From NCBI GenBank assembly GCA_046290495.1, contig JBKAGT010000005.1, positions 930,001 to 994,000 on the forward strand: a DNA stretch of 64,000 nucleotides. Reading direction: 5' to 3'. Position numbers and translations under genes: made by a program. The notes below the pieces were generated by a model. That model saw only the letters and a list, made by a program, of their open reading frames with translations. It had not been told where the DNA came from and ran no database searches. This document shows positions 44,618 to 53,756 of this stretch, one piece after another; position 1 is the first letter of the stretch; each line of letters begins with the position of its first letter. Source of the stretch: PGYR01 sp046290495. GTDB taxonomy: Bacteria > Bacteroidota > Ignavibacteria > Kapaibacteriales > UBA2268.

Positions 44618-47035
44618 TTGAAACAAATACATTACATATTTATAATATTTCTAGCCCTAACATTTAGTGCAATAGCTAATACATTAGCAAATGTTTCTGG
44701 TACAGTATTCAATCGAAATACAGGAGAGCCAATCTCCGATGCTAAAGTATTAGTTAAAGAACTAAATAAGACTTACTCGACTGACAATGAAGGGAAATTT
44801 TCAATTGACATTATGAACGGTAAGTATACATTAATAGCTTCAGTAGATGACGTTGCTGGTTATCCAACAACTATTTCGACAGATAAGACTACTAAAGTTA
44901 ACCTAACTGTAGATACTCTAGTCACAGAGTTTGATGATATAATAGTAGAGGAAGATAAAAGTAATAGATTTGGGATGTCAAACTTATTACCAGTAGACGG
45001 AGCTGCTATTTACTCTGGTAGAAAATCAGAAGCTCTATATATGAACAGTTTGACAGCTAATCTTGCCTCAAATAATTCTCGCCAAGTATTTTCTAAGTTT
45101 ACTGGTATGAATATTTGGGAAAATGATAACTCAGGACTACAGCTAAATATTGGAGGGCGAGGACTTAGTCCAAATCGCTCATCTAATTTCAATACTCGCC
45201 AGAATGGATATGATATTTCGGCTGATGCACTTGGCTATCCAGAAAGCTACTATACTCCTCCGATGGAGGCGTTAGAAAAAATAGAAGTAGTTCGAGGTGC
45301 ATCATCACTTCAGTACGGAACTCAATTTGGTGGTTTTTTAAACTTTAAGCTAAAAGACGGTGCGAAAGATGTTCCTGTTGACATAGTTTCAAGGCAAACA
45401 CTTTCAAGCTATGATAACTTCAACTCCTTCAATAGTATCGGTGGAACTTATGGCGATATGAATTACTATGGTTTTATCCAATATAAGCAAGGAAATGACT
45501 TTAGACCAAATTCGAATTATGATGCTTTAACTTTTTTCATTAAAAATTCTTACGATATTTCTGAGGATTTGAGCATAACAGCAGAATTTACACACATGAA
45601 CTACCTGGCAAAACAATCTGGTGGTTTAACAGATGCTATGTTCAACAGCAACCCCGACCAATCAGTTAGGGATAGAAATTGGTTTGGAGTTAGCTGGGAT
45701 ATATTAGCTGGTGTTATAGATTATAAGTTAGCTAGTAATTTGAAAGTAAACTCTAGGACTTTCTATTTGAACGCATCGAGGAATGCTTTGGGATATTTGG
45801 TTAGACCAGATAGAACTGACCCTCAACAAGAAAGAGATTTGATAAAAGGAGAGTTTCATAATTTAGGAAATGAAACCAGACTACTATATAGCTATAATCT
45901 AGAAGAAAATACACCTTCTACTCTTTTAACAGGGTTCAGAATGTATAATGGTAGAACTCTACAAAGTCAAGGTTTTGGTAATGCTGGAGATGGTGCAAAT
46001 TTCAATTATATTGGCACTCAACCAATGAGAAATGAATACACTAACCCAAGCACAAATTACGCATTCTTTGCAGAGAACTTGTTCAGAATAGGTAGAAGAT
46101 TTACCATCACTCCTGGGTTTAGATTCGAAAGAATCACAACTGGCTCAGAGGGTTATTATTCTAATACAGTTAGAGATTTGGCAGGGAATATTATCCTGCA
46201 TGAGCAAATGGATGAGAATAGAGAAAACACGAGAAACTTCACTCTATTGGGAATTAGTGCTGGATACAAGATAAATGAAGATATCGAATCTTATGTAAAT
46301 ATTTCTCAAAACTACAGAGCTGTTACATTCAATGATATGAGAGTTGTTAATCCAAGTATGCGAATAGATACTGATTTGCAAGATGAGAACGGATACTCTG
46401 GTGACATTGGTGTAAGAGGAAATGTAGATCAGCTTCTTTACTTCGATGCCAATGTTTTCTACCTATACTACAATGATAAGATTGGTTCAGTACTAAGAGA
46501 AGATGAAAAAACATTTACCCCATACCTTCTGAAAACGAATATCTCAGACAGTAGAAGTATAGGATTAGAGTTATTTACGGAAATAAATCTAAATGAATTA
46601 TTACAACTATCAGATAACTATAGTCTAAATTACTTTGTAAACGGTTCATACACAAACGCTGTATTTTTACAGAGTAAAGAGACCGCTTATGATGGGAATT
46701 TGGTCGAGTACACTCCCCCTGTTATTTTTAGAACTGGATTGAGCTATAAATCAGAGGAATTCAGAGCTTCATTTAGTTACTCTTATGTACAAGAACACTT
46801 TAGCGATGCAACAAATGCTGACAATTCTGCGAGTGGAATAACTGGACTAATCCCAACTTATGATGTGTTTGACTTATCATTCAGCTATTCATTCGGATTA
46901 GTGCAATTAGAATCAGGAATTAACAACCTCCTTGACAATTCTTACTTTACAAGAAGAGCAACAGGATACCCTGGCCCTGGTATCATTCCTGCAGCAAGAA
47001 GAAGTATTTACTTTACAATTGGTATAACTCCATAA
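44618..47035 (+). CDS. TonB-dependent outer-membrane receptor
   Basis: 805 residues. Signal peptide (MKQIHYIFIIFLALTFSAIA), a carboxypeptidase-regulatory-like domain (VSGTVFNRNTGEPISDAKVL, about 25-100), a plug domain (about 125-250, ending PPMEALEKIEVVRGASSLQYG) and a 22-stranded barrel ending in FTIGITP. The NIGGRGLSPNRSSNFNTRQN part of the plug resembles FecA-like siderophore receptors, fitting its place after imelysin and DUF4856. The start is TTG directly after the previous stop, with no good ATG nearby; translation is probably coupled. Confidence 0.93.
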   Translation: MKQIHYIFIIFLALTFSAIANTLANVSGTVFNRNTGEPISDAKVLVKELNKTYSTDNEGKFSIDIMNGKYTLIASVDDVAGYPTTISTDKTTKVNLTVDTLVTEFDDIIVEEDKSNRFGMSNLLPVDGAAIYSGRKSEALYMNSLTANLASNNSRQVFSKFTGMNIWENDNSGLQLNIGGRGLSPNRSSNFNTRQNGYDISADALGYPESYYTPPMEALEKIEVVRGASSLQYGTQFGGFLNFKLKDGAKDVPVDIVSRQTLSSYDNFNSFNSIGGTYGDMNYYGFIQYKQGNDFRPNSNYDALTFFIKNSYDISEDLSITAEFTHMNYLAKQSGGLTDAMFNSNPDQSVRDRNWFGVSWDILAGVIDYKLASNLKVNSRTFYLNASRNALGYLVRPDRTDPQQERDLIKGEFHNLGNETRLLYSYNLEENTPSTLLTGFRMYNGRTLQSQGFGNAGDGANFNYIGTQPMRNEYTNPSTNYAFFAENLFRIGRRFTITPGFRFERITTGSEGYYSNTVRDLAGNIILHEQMDENRENTRNFTLLGISAGYKINEDIESYVNISQNYRAVTFNDMRVVNPSMRIDTDLQDENGYSGDIGVRGNVDQLLYFDANVFYLYYNDKIGSVLREDEKTFTPYLLKTNISDSRSIGLELFTEINLNELLQLSDNYSLNYFVNGSYTNAVFLQSKETAYDGNLVEYTPPVIFRTGLSYKSEEFRASFSYSYVQEHFSDATNADNSASGITGLIPTYDVFDLSFSYSFGLVQLESGINNLLDNSYFTRRATGYPGPGIIPAARRSIYFTIGITP

Positions 47036-47094
47036 TAGTTCTAAGTTGTGAATAACTCATCAAGTTATACACTTATATTGAGCTTATATTTTCT

Positions 47095-47102
47095 TAGTTT
47101 TG
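47095..47102 (+). promoter_or_regulatory. Possible -7 element of purH
   Basis: TAGTTTTG, matching TAnnTTTG, 38 bases before the purH start. The only TTG upstream is at 14-base spacing, too short for a confident promoter. Confidence 0.35.
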
Positions 47103-47140
47103 TAACCATTATTACAACACTAATATCATAAGAAAATATA

Positions 47141-48700
47141 ATGAACACACCTTCCACACACAAAATAAAACGCGCCATAATTTCTGTTTCCGATAAGACA
47201 GGAATAGCAGAATTTGCTAAAAAATTAGATCGCTTAGGTATAGAGATTTTTTCTACTGGCGGTACAAAAGCTAAGATAAGTGAGGCAGGCGTTCCTGTTA
47301 AGTCTGTTAGTGAACTTACTAATTTCCCAGAAGTATTAGGCGGTAGAGTTAAGACTTTACACCCAGCTATTCATTCAGGAATTTTAGCAGATTTGGGTAA
47401 GCAAGACCACTTAGATGAGTTAAAAGAACACAACTTGGAATCAATCGATTTATTAGTAGTGAATCTATATCCATTCGAAGAGACATTGAAAAAGAATGCC
47501 CCACACGATGATATGATTGAAAACATTGATATTGGTGGACCAACTATGCTACGTGCCTCAGCTAAGAATTATAAGTGGACTGCGGTAGTTGTAAATCCAA
47601 ACAGATATGAAACTGTGTTAGATAGTCTTTCAAACAACGAAAATACTCTTTCAGAAGATATAAGAGTTCAACTAGCTGGTGAAGTTTTTGAACACACTGC
47701 TAGATATGATTCGGTTATATCTAACTATTTCAATAGTCACAATGGAATAGAATTACCAAAGACGGTAAATATCTCATTCAACAAAGAGCAAGATCTGAGA
47801 TACGGTGAGAATCCTCATCAGTCAGCTGCACTCTATGGAAATATTTCTGAAATATTTGACAAGTTGCATGGTAAGGACTTATCTTACAACAATATCATTG
47901 ATATAGATTCTGCAGCAAGAATTATCAATGAATTTTCTGATGATGACGAGCCTACAGTTTCAATCATAAAGCATACTAACCCATGTGGAGTTGGTAGGGG
48001 TAGTAACTTAGTAACTGCTTACGAAAATGCATTTGAAACTGATAAAGTTTCTCCATTCGGTGGTATAATCGCTATGAACAAGACTTTGGATATGCAGATG
48101 GCAGAAAAAATCCATAGTATGTTTACTGAAGTTTTAATTGCACCTGATTTCGAGCCAGAAGCATTAGAACATTTGATGAAAAAGAAAGATAGGAGATTGA
48201 TTAAATTAAATTATGACAAACTGAAAGAAGCACAAGGATACGAACTAAAATCTGTACTTGGTGGTTTACTTTCTCAATCTGCAGATTCTGTTTTGATTAA
48301 CAATGAGAAAATGGAAGTGGTTACAGACAGAGAACCAACTGACGATGAGTGGCAAGCACTTATGTTCAACTGGAAAGTTTGTAAGCACGTGAAGTCCAAT
48401 GCAATTGTTTATGGCAAGAAGGACAGAACATTAGGCATTGGTGCTGGTCAAATGTCAAGAATTGACTCTTCGAGAATAGCAGTAGAGAAATCAAAACTAA
48501 TGGATCTTGATTTGCAAGGTAGCGTAGTAGCTTCCGATGCATTCTTCCCATTTGCTGATGGGCTGTTAGAAGCTGTGAAAGCTGGTGCAACTGCTGTAAT
48601 TCAGCCAGGTGGCTCAATCAGGGATGAAGAAGTAATAAAAGCCGCGAATGAAAACAATGTTGCTATGATATTCACAGGGATGAGACACTTCAAGCATTAA
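47141..48700 (+). CDS. purH: Bifunctional AICAR formyltransferase/IMP cyclohydrolase
   Basis: Catalyses the last two steps of purine nucleotide synthesis, from AICAR to IMP. 519 residues. The N-terminal MGS-like IMP cyclohydrolase domain has FSTGGTKAKISEAGVPV and GGRVKTLHPAIHSGIL; the C-terminal transformylase has SIIKHTNPCGVGRG (with the catalytic Lys-His), SNAIVYGKKDRTLGIGAGQM and DAFFPFADGL. Monocistronic with its own terminator. Confidence 0.97.
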   Translation: MNTPSTHKIKRAIISVSDKTGIAEFAKKLDRLGIEIFSTGGTKAKISEAGVPVKSVSELTNFPEVLGGRVKTLHPAIHSGILADLGKQDHLDELKEHNLESIDLLVVNLYPFEETLKKNAPHDDMIENIDIGGPTMLRASAKNYKWTAVVVNPNRYETVLDSLSNNENTLSEDIRVQLAGEVFEHTARYDSVISNYFNSHNGIELPKTVNISFNKEQDLRYGENPHQSAALYGNISEIFDKLHGKDLSYNNIIDIDSAARIINEFSDDDEPTVSIIKHTNPCGVGRGSNLVTAYENAFETDKVSPFGGIIAMNKTLDMQMAEKIHSMFTEVLIAPDFEPEALEHLMKKKDRRLIKLNYDKLKEAQGYELKSVLGGLLSQSADSVLINNEKMEVVTDREPTDDEWQALMFNWKVCKHVKSNAIVYGKKDRTLGIGAGQMSRIDSSRIAVEKSKLMDLDLQGSVVASDAFFPFADGLLEAVKAGATAVIQPGGSIRDEEVIKAANENNVAMIFTGMRHFKH

Positions 48701-48724
48701 GAGTTCAGACTATTAAGAAATTAT

Positions 48725-48759
48725 AAAACTGCATTAGTATCACTGATGCAGTTTTTTTA
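48725..48759 (+). terminator. Terminator after purH
   Basis: Stem AAACTGCAT / ATGCAGTTT followed by seven T residues. Confidence 0.8.
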
Positions 48760-48778
48760 TGCCCATAATTTTCGAATA

Positions 48779-48815
48779 AAAAAACCTCTACTGTTAACAG
48801 CAGAGGTTTTTAATT
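48779..48815 (-). terminator. Terminator of the rpmE-rpsR operon
   Basis: Stem AAAACCTCT / AGAGGTTTT around a short TACTG/CAGC interior. On the minus strand it ends in an unbroken T run (the A run at 48778-48784). It is 23 bases after the rpsR stop. Confidence 0.8.
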
Positions 48816-48837
48816 TTCTTACACTTCGTAATAATTA

Positions 48838-49095
48838 TTACGAAATATCTTGAGCTACGAAAGGCATAAGTGCTAAGTGTCTAGCATGCTTAATAGCTTT
48901 CGCAATTCTTCTTTGTTGGTACGCAGAAACTCCAGTAATACGTCTTGGCAAAATTCTACCTTGATCGTTAGTGAATCTGCTAAGGAATTTGATATCCATA
49001 TAATCGATAACTTTTTGCTTACCTAATGGATTCGGTTTACTTTTGTTTTTAGTACGAGCTGCTGCTCCAGTTTGCATTGGATGTATAGCTGACAT
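48838..49095 (-). CDS. rpsR: Ribosomal protein S18
   Basis: 30S subunit protein bS18, 85 residues. The core YMDIKFLSRFTNDQGRILPR and SAYQQRRIAKAIKHARHLAL is intact. It has no cysteines, so it is the zinc-free version. In many bacteria rpsR lies with rpsF and rplI; here it follows rpmE, with which it overlaps by one base. Confidence 0.96.
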   Translation of the reverse strand: MSAIHPMQTGAAARTKNKSKPNPLGKQKVIDYMDIKFLSRFTNDQGRILPRRITGVSAYQQRRIAKAIKHARHLALMPFVAQDIS

Positions 49096-49328
49096 TATTT
49101 ACCTCGAGATTCTTGTATTTTTTTCGATTTTTCAAAACGTTTCTTAAATCTATCTACTCTACCAGTAGTATCGACTAAAACTTGTTTACCAGTGTAGAAT
49201 GGGTGAGATTTAGAATCAATTTCTAAAACCATTCTGTCATCTTTGTAGCAAGATCTAGTCTTATAAGTTGTACCATCTGTCATCACAATTTCAACAACGC
49301 GATAGTCAGGATGTATTCCCTTTTTCAT
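49095..49328 (-). CDS. rpmE: Ribosomal protein L31 without zinc ribbon
   Basis: 50S subunit protein bL31, 77 residues. MKKGIHPDYRVVEIVMTDGT and SKSHPFYTGKQVLVDTTGRV align with the short L31 type. The four zinc cysteines of the canonical protein (CxC and CxxC) are absent: the first pair reads MTD, the second SKS, and the single cysteine (RSCYKD) is elsewhere. It is the second gene of a three-gene run after the 55-residue basic protein. Confidence 0.94.
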   Translation of the reverse strand: MKKGIHPDYRVVEIVMTDGTTYKTRSCYKDDRMVLEIDSKSHPFYTGKQVLVDTTGRVDRFKKRFEKSKKIQESRGK

Positions 49329-49337
49329 AAAACTAAC

Positions 49338-49505
49338 CTATTTATTTATTTCTATTTTTTGTAGTTCGTTAAGGTCTTTTACCTTAATTAATTTTGTCAA
49401 AAGTCTTAAAGTACCACGATTTTCGTCTTGATACCACTTCAATACTTTTACTGAAGTTAGGTCTGAACCCTTTCCTTTTGAGTCGAATGTTTGTTTCTTT
49501 GCCAT
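49338..49505 (-). CDS. Small basic protein of 55 residues upstream of rpmE
   Basis: Reads MAKKQTFDSKGKGSDLTSVK, then VLKWYQDENRGTLRLLTKLI and KVKDLNELQKIEINK. It is supported by a ribosome site (CAGGAT, 7 bases before ATG), a full consensus promoter 29 bases upstream, and its place nine bases before rpmE in the same direction. Lysine-rich (13 K) and without cysteine, it has the charge and start (MAKK) of a ribosomal or ribosome-associated protein. It does not look like L33, L34, L36 or S21, and I do not recognise a family. Confidence 0.75.
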   Translation of the reverse strand: MAKKQTFDSKGKGSDLTSVKVLKWYQDENRGTLRLLTKLIKVKDLNELQKIEINK

Positions 49506-49533
49506 TTTTATTATCCTGATTTTACAAGAACTA

Positions 49534-49563
49534 CAAATTTAACAGATATTTTATTAACTGCAA
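49534..49563 (-). promoter_or_regulatory. Promoter of the small-protein/rpmE/rpsR operon
   Basis: On the minus strand TTG (49563-49561), 19 bases, then TAAATTTG (49541-49534): a complete match to the Bacteroidota consensus. The predicted leader before the 55-residue gene is about 22 bases. Confidence 0.65.
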
Positions 49564-49603
49564 AACATTTTATGCATTTTATTTATATAATTCTTAGATA
49601 AAA

Positions 49604-50461
49604 TTATAACTCACTGATTTGTATCTTTTCTTCTACAAATAATCCCTTTTCATTAGAACCTAATCTTCCAGCTTGAACTTCGTGATCATGTTCGAATACA
49701 ACAATCCACTTATCTTCATAAGCAACTGGAAAGTGTTTTTTCTTTTCAGCTAGAGTTGTTAGTGGGAAATTATCATATCCCATTATGAACGGGTAACTGA
49801 TGTGTGCAGTTGTAGGAGTTAAGTCAGCCCCAAAGAGCAAGGTCTCTCCCCCATCGCTAATTTTTACCATTTGCATAGCTTTGGTGTGTCCATCTACCGG
49901 AATAACTGATATCCCAGGGTATATTTCGCCTTCACCATCGAGAAATTCAAGCATACCATTCGCATTAACTGGCTCCCAATTCACAGGCATAAACGAAGCT
50001 CTATCTTTCATAGTTGGGTTCATTGCCCACTTGTATTGTTCCTTCTGAACATAGTGTTTTGCCTTAGTAAACACTGGAATTGGCTCACCGTTTTCCATAA
50101 TTGTAGAGCCACCAGAGTGGTCAAAATGCAAGTGCGTATAGACAAAATCAGTAATATCTTCCGGTGTTAGCCCATACTTAGAAAGTCCAACAGTGACTGG
50201 CGTCAGCTTAGAATCTATGTCATATATTTTTTCTAATTTTTCACCTAATTTGTTCCCACTACCAGAGTCTATCAACATTACTTTATCATCCCAGCGAACA
50301 AGCAATGGCCTGCTTGCCATTGGTATTCTATTCAACTCATCTGCTTCAGTATATGCTCTTTGCCACAGTGCCTTTGGAACAACACCAAACATTGCCCCAC
50401 CATCTAAAGCTAAACTACCTGTATCAACTGCATCTATCTGGAATTTACCTATCTTTATCAT
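49604..50461 (-). CDS. MBL-fold metallo-hydrolase
   Basis: 285 residues with the metal-binding motif THLHFDHSGG (HxHxDH), a downstream VDGHTKAMQMVKISDGGE histidine, and the catalytic-type aspartate in LFGADLTPTTAHI. The overall form resembles the AHL-lactonase-like/quorum-quenching subfamily, but also hydrolases of unknown substrate, so I only give the fold. Cytoplasmic, no signal peptide. It is not obviously part of an operon. Confidence 0.9.
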   Translation of the reverse strand: MIKIGKFQIDAVDTGSLALDGGAMFGVVPKALWQRAYTEADELNRIPMASRPLLVRWDDKVMLIDSGSGNKLGEKLEKIYDIDSKLTPVTVGLSKYGLTPEDITDFVYTHLHFDHSGGSTIMENGEPIPVFTKAKHYVQKEQYKWAMNPTMKDRASFMPVNWEPVNANGMLEFLDGEGEIYPGISVIPVDGHTKAMQMVKISDGGETLLFGADLTPTTAHISYPFIMGYDNFPLTTLAEKKKHFPVAYEDKWIVVFEHDHEVQAGRLGSNEKGLFVEEKIQISEL

Positions 50462-50536
50462 AACTTTCTTTTACTCTTTTATTTGCTTTTAGTCATCTAC
50501 TAAACTAAACACATATTAACAATCTTACAAATACTA

Positions 50537-50567
50537 TTGGATATTTACCATATCGTTGTTATTTTTG
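50537..50567 (+). promoter_or_regulatory. Promoter of the PpiD-like gene
   Basis: TTG (50537-50539), 20 bases, TATTTTTG (50560-50567): a full consensus match. The expected transcript start is near 50574, leaving about 47 bases of leader. Confidence 0.6.
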
Positions 50568-50620
50568 TTACTTACACTAAATAGCAAAAAAGAAATTTAA
50601 TAAATTAAGGTTTTATACTA

Positions 50621-52789
50621 ATGGGTACTTTTGAAAGAATACGATCGTTGTCGCCGTGGATACTTACGGCATTTGCAGTAGTTTTTATTTTATTTATGGC
50701 ACTTGCTGATGCCGATATTGGTGGAGTTACATCTGCTACTAACAATCCGCAAACTATGCCGATAGCTACTGTTAATGGCGAAGAAATAAAATATGTTGAC
50801 TACGAAAGAAATGTTACTCAAGAGTTAGAGAATCAAAGAAATCAGAATCAAGATGCTCCTGTAAATGACAAGCAAATCAGAAATCAGATGTTCAACACTA
50901 TGATTAATGGGCAAATTGTAGATCAATACTCTAAGAAAACAGGTGCTTATGTAACTGAAGAAGTTGTAGCAAAAGAATTACTTTCTAATCCACCAGATTT
51001 CATGAAGCAAAGATTCATGGATTCAGCTGGCAATTTCCAAAGACAAGCGTATGTTGACTTATTAACTGACCCTGCTGGATACTATAACAGAATGGCTCCA
51101 GATATGGATCCTAACGAAAGACAAAAAGCTTTAGCCCAATTCCGTGATGAAATCAACATGATTACGAATTATTTACGTGATCAAAAGAAGCAACAAATGC
51201 TAACTAATGTAGTAAATACTGCTACTGGTGTTGTGTCTAGGACTTATGCTAAGCAATCTTACATTGATAACAACAGTACAGCAAATGCTCTTTACATTAA
51301 GTTTCCTACTGCTTCTGTTTCTGATGATGATTTGAATATAACTGACGAAGATTTGAAAGCATTCTACGATACACACAATGAGAGATACAGACAAGAAGCA
51401 ACTAGAACTATTAAATATGCAGCATTCAGATTAATGCCTTCTGCAAATGATACTGCTAGCGCATCTAAGAAAGTAAACTTATTGAGCAGTTTATTAGTCA
51501 CTGCTGACTCTTCTAGTAGAGATAGCTTATTCTCTGAAAAGTTGAGAGATTTTAACGGTCAAACTTCTGACTATACATTAATTAAAGACATTGAGCCAAG
51601 AATAGCTCAGTTCTTAACTGACATAAACGAAGGTGAGATAAAAGGCCCAATCAGAGCTTCTGATGGAACTTACTTTATAAGACTAGACGATGTTAGGAAA
51701 GGCGAGAACAAAGTTGTTAAAGCTAGTCACATCCTTGTGAAATTTGATGACGGTAAAGACGAAGCAATGGCAAAAGCTAAGGACTTGTTAAAGCAAGCGA
51801 AAGGCGGCGCTGATTTCAATGACTTAGCACGTAAGAATTCGCAAGATCCTTCTGCAGCGCAGAATGGTGGTGATCTGGGCTACTTTGGAAAAGGACAAAT
51901 GGTTCCTGCATTCGAAGAAGCTGCATTTGGAGCTAACCCTGGTGATATAGTAGGACCAGTAGAAACACAATTTGGTTATCATGTTATAAAAGTTGAAGAT
52001 GTAAAATCTGAAGAATACAAATACTCTTATATCAAATTAACTCCTAAAATGTCTGGTATTACTAAAAATCAGATCATAAGAGATGCTGTGTCTTTCAAAA
52101 ATCAACTTGAAGAAGGTGCAGACATAGATGAATTAGCTGAAAAACTAGAACTGAATGTTCAAGAAACTGCTCCATTTACAAAACAAAGACCTACTTTAAC
52201 TAGCCAATACTTAACAGATAAAGCATTCAATTCAGAATTGAACACAGTATTGGAGCCAATTGAAATAGATAATTATGGTTATATTGTAGCTAAAGTAACT
52301 GGTGCTACTGAAAAAGGAATTGCTCCTTTTGAAGATGTTAAGGAAAAAATCAGAGTAAGTGTTAGAAATGAGAAAGCATTGGAATATCAATTAGCAAAAG
52401 CTAATGAAGTTTATAATAAAATCAAGGGCTCTGGAGTTATCACTAAGGCCTCAGATGTAGACGCTTCTCTACAAGTTCTTAATGCTCAGAATGTGAATAA
52501 TAATGGAGCTATACCTGGTGGAGGAAAAGACATCATATTCACTGACTTTGTTATGAATGCTCCAGTGAACAAGATAGCTGAGCCTTTCATGGGTGAAAAT
52601 GCTGTTTATATAGTACAAGTAACTAGTAAAGAAACTCCTTCAGAGGAAGAAGTAAATAATGCATTACCTTCTTACATGAGTCAACTTAAATCTAAGAATC
52701 AAAGAAATTCTTATTTCTTATGGTTGAATCAAACTAAGAAAGATGCTGAAATAGAAGATATGAGACACACTCAGTATAAGAGTTATTAA
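50621..52789 (+). CDS. PpiD/SurA-like periplasmic peptidyl-prolyl isomerase
   Basis: 722 residues. A single N-terminal transmembrane anchor (residues 12-32), a SurA-N/PpiD-like chaperone region (about 45-265), and one parvulin domain at about 365-461 (KASHILVKFDDGKDE, NGGDLGYFGKGQMVPAFEEA, GPVETQFGYHVIKVEDV). It probably helps outer-membrane proteins fold. The size and arrangement match PpiD more than SurA. Its own promoter precedes it and a terminator follows directly. Confidence 0.92.
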   Translation: MGTFERIRSLSPWILTAFAVVFILFMALADADIGGVTSATNNPQTMPIATVNGEEIKYVDYERNVTQELENQRNQNQDAPVNDKQIRNQMFNTMINGQIVDQYSKKTGAYVTEEVVAKELLSNPPDFMKQRFMDSAGNFQRQAYVDLLTDPAGYYNRMAPDMDPNERQKALAQFRDEINMITNYLRDQKKQQMLTNVVNTATGVVSRTYAKQSYIDNNSTANALYIKFPTASVSDDDLNITDEDLKAFYDTHNERYRQEATRTIKYAAFRLMPSANDTASASKKVNLLSSLLVTADSSSRDSLFSEKLRDFNGQTSDYTLIKDIEPRIAQFLTDINEGEIKGPIRASDGTYFIRLDDVRKGENKVVKASHILVKFDDGKDEAMAKAKDLLKQAKGGADFNDLARKNSQDPSAAQNGGDLGYFGKGQMVPAFEEAAFGANPGDIVGPVETQFGYHVIKVEDVKSEEYKYSYIKLTPKMSGITKNQIIRDAVSFKNQLEEGADIDELAEKLELNVQETAPFTKQRPTLTSQYLTDKAFNSELNTVLEPIEIDNYGYIVAKVTGATEKGIAPFEDVKEKIRVSVRNEKALEYQLAKANEVYNKIKGSGVITKASDVDASLQVLNAQNVNNNGAIPGGGKDIIFTDFVMNAPVNKIAEPFMGENAVYIVQVTSKETPSEEEVNNALPSYMSQLKSKNQRNSYFLWLNQTKKDAEIEDMRHTQYKSY

Positions 52790-52820
52790 TCAAATCTTTT
52801 CTACTGGATAATACAAATTA

Positions 52821-52856
52821 CAAAGCTCAGTTCTTTTATAAACTGAGCTTTTTTTT
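52821..52856 (+). terminator. Terminator of the ppiD-like gene, abutting hpnC
   Basis: Perfect 11-bp stem AAAGCTCAGTT / AACTGAGCTTT, an 8-base loop and eight T residues. The hpnC start codon begins at the next base (52857), so no ribosome site outside the hairpin is available. Confidence 0.85.
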
Positions 52857-53756
52857 ATGAAATACACATACGAAGAAATAGAATCACTAGCTGCAAGCAA
52901 TTCAAATCTAAATGTTCAGAGTTTAGATGAAGCATATATATATTGCAAAAAATTAGCTACATCTCATTATGAGAACTTCCCTGTTGGATCAATTCTAATA
53001 CCCGAAAATATTAGAAAATATTTTTACTCTATCTATGCTTTCTCTAGACTATGCGACGATATCGCCGATGAGAACCTTGAGATTGACAAATCAATTCGAT
53101 ATGGGTTACTTGATCAGATAGAAAACAACTTAGCGCTACCAATTAGCTCATTGAAAACACCAATTTTGAAAGCAGTTGTTGATACTACAATAAGGACAAA
53201 AGTAAGTATAAATGATTTGAAAAGACTCAACAAGGCCTTCAAACAAGATATATATTTTCATCATTCGCAAAACTTTGATGAATTGTTAAAGTACTGTGAT
53301 TACTCTGCAAACCCTGTTGGTGAAATGATATTGAAATTATTCGATAACGATAGTGAAAAAGCTATTAACTATTCAGATGATATCTGCACCGCTCTTCAAT
53401 TAGTGAATTTTTGGCAAGACTTGAGCCGCGACAGATTGAAAAAACGATGTTTTATACCGCAAAGCTATTTAGAAAAATATGATTTGGATTGTAACTATCT
53501 GGACAAGAATATTGTTAATTTCAATGAATGTATGGCAGAACTGTATGAGAAAACAGAAAATTTATTTGAAAATGGGATAAATTTACTCTATCTTGTTAAA
53601 AATAAAAGATTAAAATTTGAACTGAAATTAATAATTTCATCAGGAATACGTATTTTAGAAAAGTGTCAAAATTCAAAAGAAAGAATAATTTCAGAAAGAC
53701 CAGCTTTAAATAAATTTGACTACATTGGAATAGTATTGAAATCCTTTATATTATGA
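52857..53756 (+). CDS. hpnC: Squalene synthase-like protein HpnC
   Basis: 299 residues of the trans-isoprenyl diphosphate head-to-head synthase family. First Asp-rich motif DDIAD (67-71) in AFSRLCDDIADENL; second in LVNFWQDLSRDRLKKRCFIP, with the basic ending typical of HpnC. HpnC turns presqualene diphosphate into hydroxysqualene. The start is immediately after the ppiD terminator. It overlaps hpnD by 4 bases, so both are made together. Confidence 0.9.
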   Translation: MKYTYEEIESLAASNSNLNVQSLDEAYIYCKKLATSHYENFPVGSILIPENIRKYFYSIYAFSRLCDDIADENLEIDKSIRYGLLDQIENNLALPISSLKTPILKAVVDTTIRTKVSINDLKRLNKAFKQDIYFHHSQNFDELLKYCDYSANPVGEMILKLFDNDSEKAINYSDDICTALQLVNFWQDLSRDRLKKRCFIPQSYLEKYDLDCNYLDKNIVNFNECMAELYEKTENLFENGINLLYLVKNKRLKFELKLIISSGIRILEKCQNSKERIISERPALNKFDYIGIVLKSFIL

